From NCBI GenBank assembly GCA_030610325.1, contig JAUWRZ010000008.1, positions 1 to 15,770 on the forward strand: 15,770 bases of DNA, in the 5' to 3' direction. The DNA comes from Sulfurimonadaceae bacterium. Lineage in GTDB: Bacteria; Campylobacterota; Campylobacteria; Campylobacterales; Sulfurimonadaceae. A program made the translations under genes and the position numbers. Below, one piece after another: positions 15,498-15,770 of this stretch; positions within the stretch are counted from its first letter, which is position 1, and each line of letters starts with the position of its first letter. The notes under the pieces were generated by a model. It searched no databases, was not told the origin of the DNA, and saw only the letters and a list, made by a program, of their open reading frames with translations.

Positions 15498-15636
15498 GTC
15501 CCTTTATCGACCATACTCCAATCGTCCGTATATGTCATATCTTATAGTAAAAGTATAGTAGTTGTGTGAGGGCTTGCTCTGAAAGAGATGTTAAATCGGT
15601 GTAGAAGGTGCAGGCATGATGCCTGCGGGGAAGTGC
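15498..15636. other. Intergenic region between the SGNH hydrolase and the csp gene
   Basis: About 140 bases on the minus-strand path from csp to the SGNH gene. It holds the hairpin at 15610-15626 and a TATACT (15552-15557, minus) that could be the -10 box of the hydrolase gene about 58 bases from its ATG. No gene is visible. Confidence 0.45.
15610..15626 (-). terminator. Hairpin downstream of the cold shock gene
   Basis: GCAGGCATGATGCCTGC is a perfect inverted repeat with a 7-bp GC-rich stem and a 3-base loop, 11 bases after the csp stop. Position and stem fit a terminator or mRNA-stabilising hairpin, but no strong U-run follows on the minus strand, so termination may be incomplete. Confidence 0.5.
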
Positions 15637-15770
15637 TTACAGTGGTGTTACGTTCTCAGCTTGTGGGCCTTTTTGACCTTCACCGACTTCGAAAGTCACT
15701 TTTTGACCTTCAGCCAATGTGACACGACCGTGACCTGTACTGTTTACTTGACGAAAATGTACAAATACAT
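15637..15770 (-). CDS. CspA-family cold shock protein (partial, N-terminus beyond window)
   Basis: The last 43 codons and the stop of a gene that continues past the right edge. The visible part starts inside the RNP2 RNA-binding motif (VFVHF) and runs through [18 protein letters not shown] to the typical ending [11 protein letters not shown]. Cold shock proteins are small (about 65-70 residue) cytoplasmic beta barrels that bind single-stranded RNA and DNA and melt mRNA structure. The missing part should be about 25 residues with the RNP1 motif (KGFGF-like). The window edge falls inside the gene, so its promoter and cold-shock leader cannot be seen. Confidence 0.93.
   Translation of the reverse strand, partial: VFVHFRQVNSTGHGRVTLAEGQKVTFEVGEGQKGPQAENVTPL

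Noticed and set aside
1..15770. CRISPR array, insertion sequence, phage or tRNA-linked island
   Set aside because: I saw no regularly spaced direct repeats, transposase or integrase motifs, or tRNA genes. The gene set looks like ordinary chromosomal content.

Overview
This window looks like a chromosomal segment of a Campylobacterota (epsilonproteobacterial) bacterium of the Sulfurimonas/Sulfurovum type. The inference rests on a set of genes typical of that group: an OprD-family porin, a NapL-like propeller protein, a CspA-type cold shock protein with the sequence style seen there, and a compact, translationally coupled type II secretion cluster. Promoters are AT-rich with clear TATAAT -10 boxes and weak -35 boxes. 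No phage genes, insertion sequences, tRNA, rRNA or CRISPR were seen. The taxonomic call is inference, because no 16S or other marker gene is present.

Bases 1-5164 (minus strand) hold a tightly packed operon for a type II secretion or competence pseudopilus machine. In transcription order it has gspG (major pseudopilin), a GspH-like minor pseudopilin, gspF (inner-membrane platform), gspK, a GspL-like and a GspM-like assembly protein, and the start of a single-pass membrane protein with an AMIN-like periplasmic domain that runs off the left edge. Almost every junction is a 4-bp stop/start overlap. The ATPase (GspE) and secretin (GspD) are not in the window.

Bases 5416-9746 (plus strand) hold a 54-residue rubredoxin, then a giant 1361-residue protein made of two DUF445 units in tandem. 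A convergent NapL-like WD40/beta-propeller periplasmic protein follows (9753-10709, minus). Next come two adjacent small paralogous genes (11000-11473, plus). Each has a short hydrophobic N-terminus and two W-x-x-L-D motifs spaced exactly 30 residues apart; I do not recognise this family. Convergent to them is a DUF3754 (TMEM143-like) membrane protein gene (11477-12802, minus) broken by an in-frame TAA after codon 34, although recognisable family sequence continues on both sides of the stop.

Bases 13204-15770 hold an OprD-family porin (plus), a membrane-anchored SGNH/GDSL hydrolase (minus), a short hairpin, and the 3' part of a cold shock gene (minus) that leaves the right edge.

The T2SS genes clearly work as one complex. 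The other genes look like independent housekeeping or envelope functions. The best leads are the twin WxxLD small proteins, the interrupted DUF3754 gene (real nonsense mutation, sequencing error or readthrough), and the double DUF445 protein with a possibly leaderless start.
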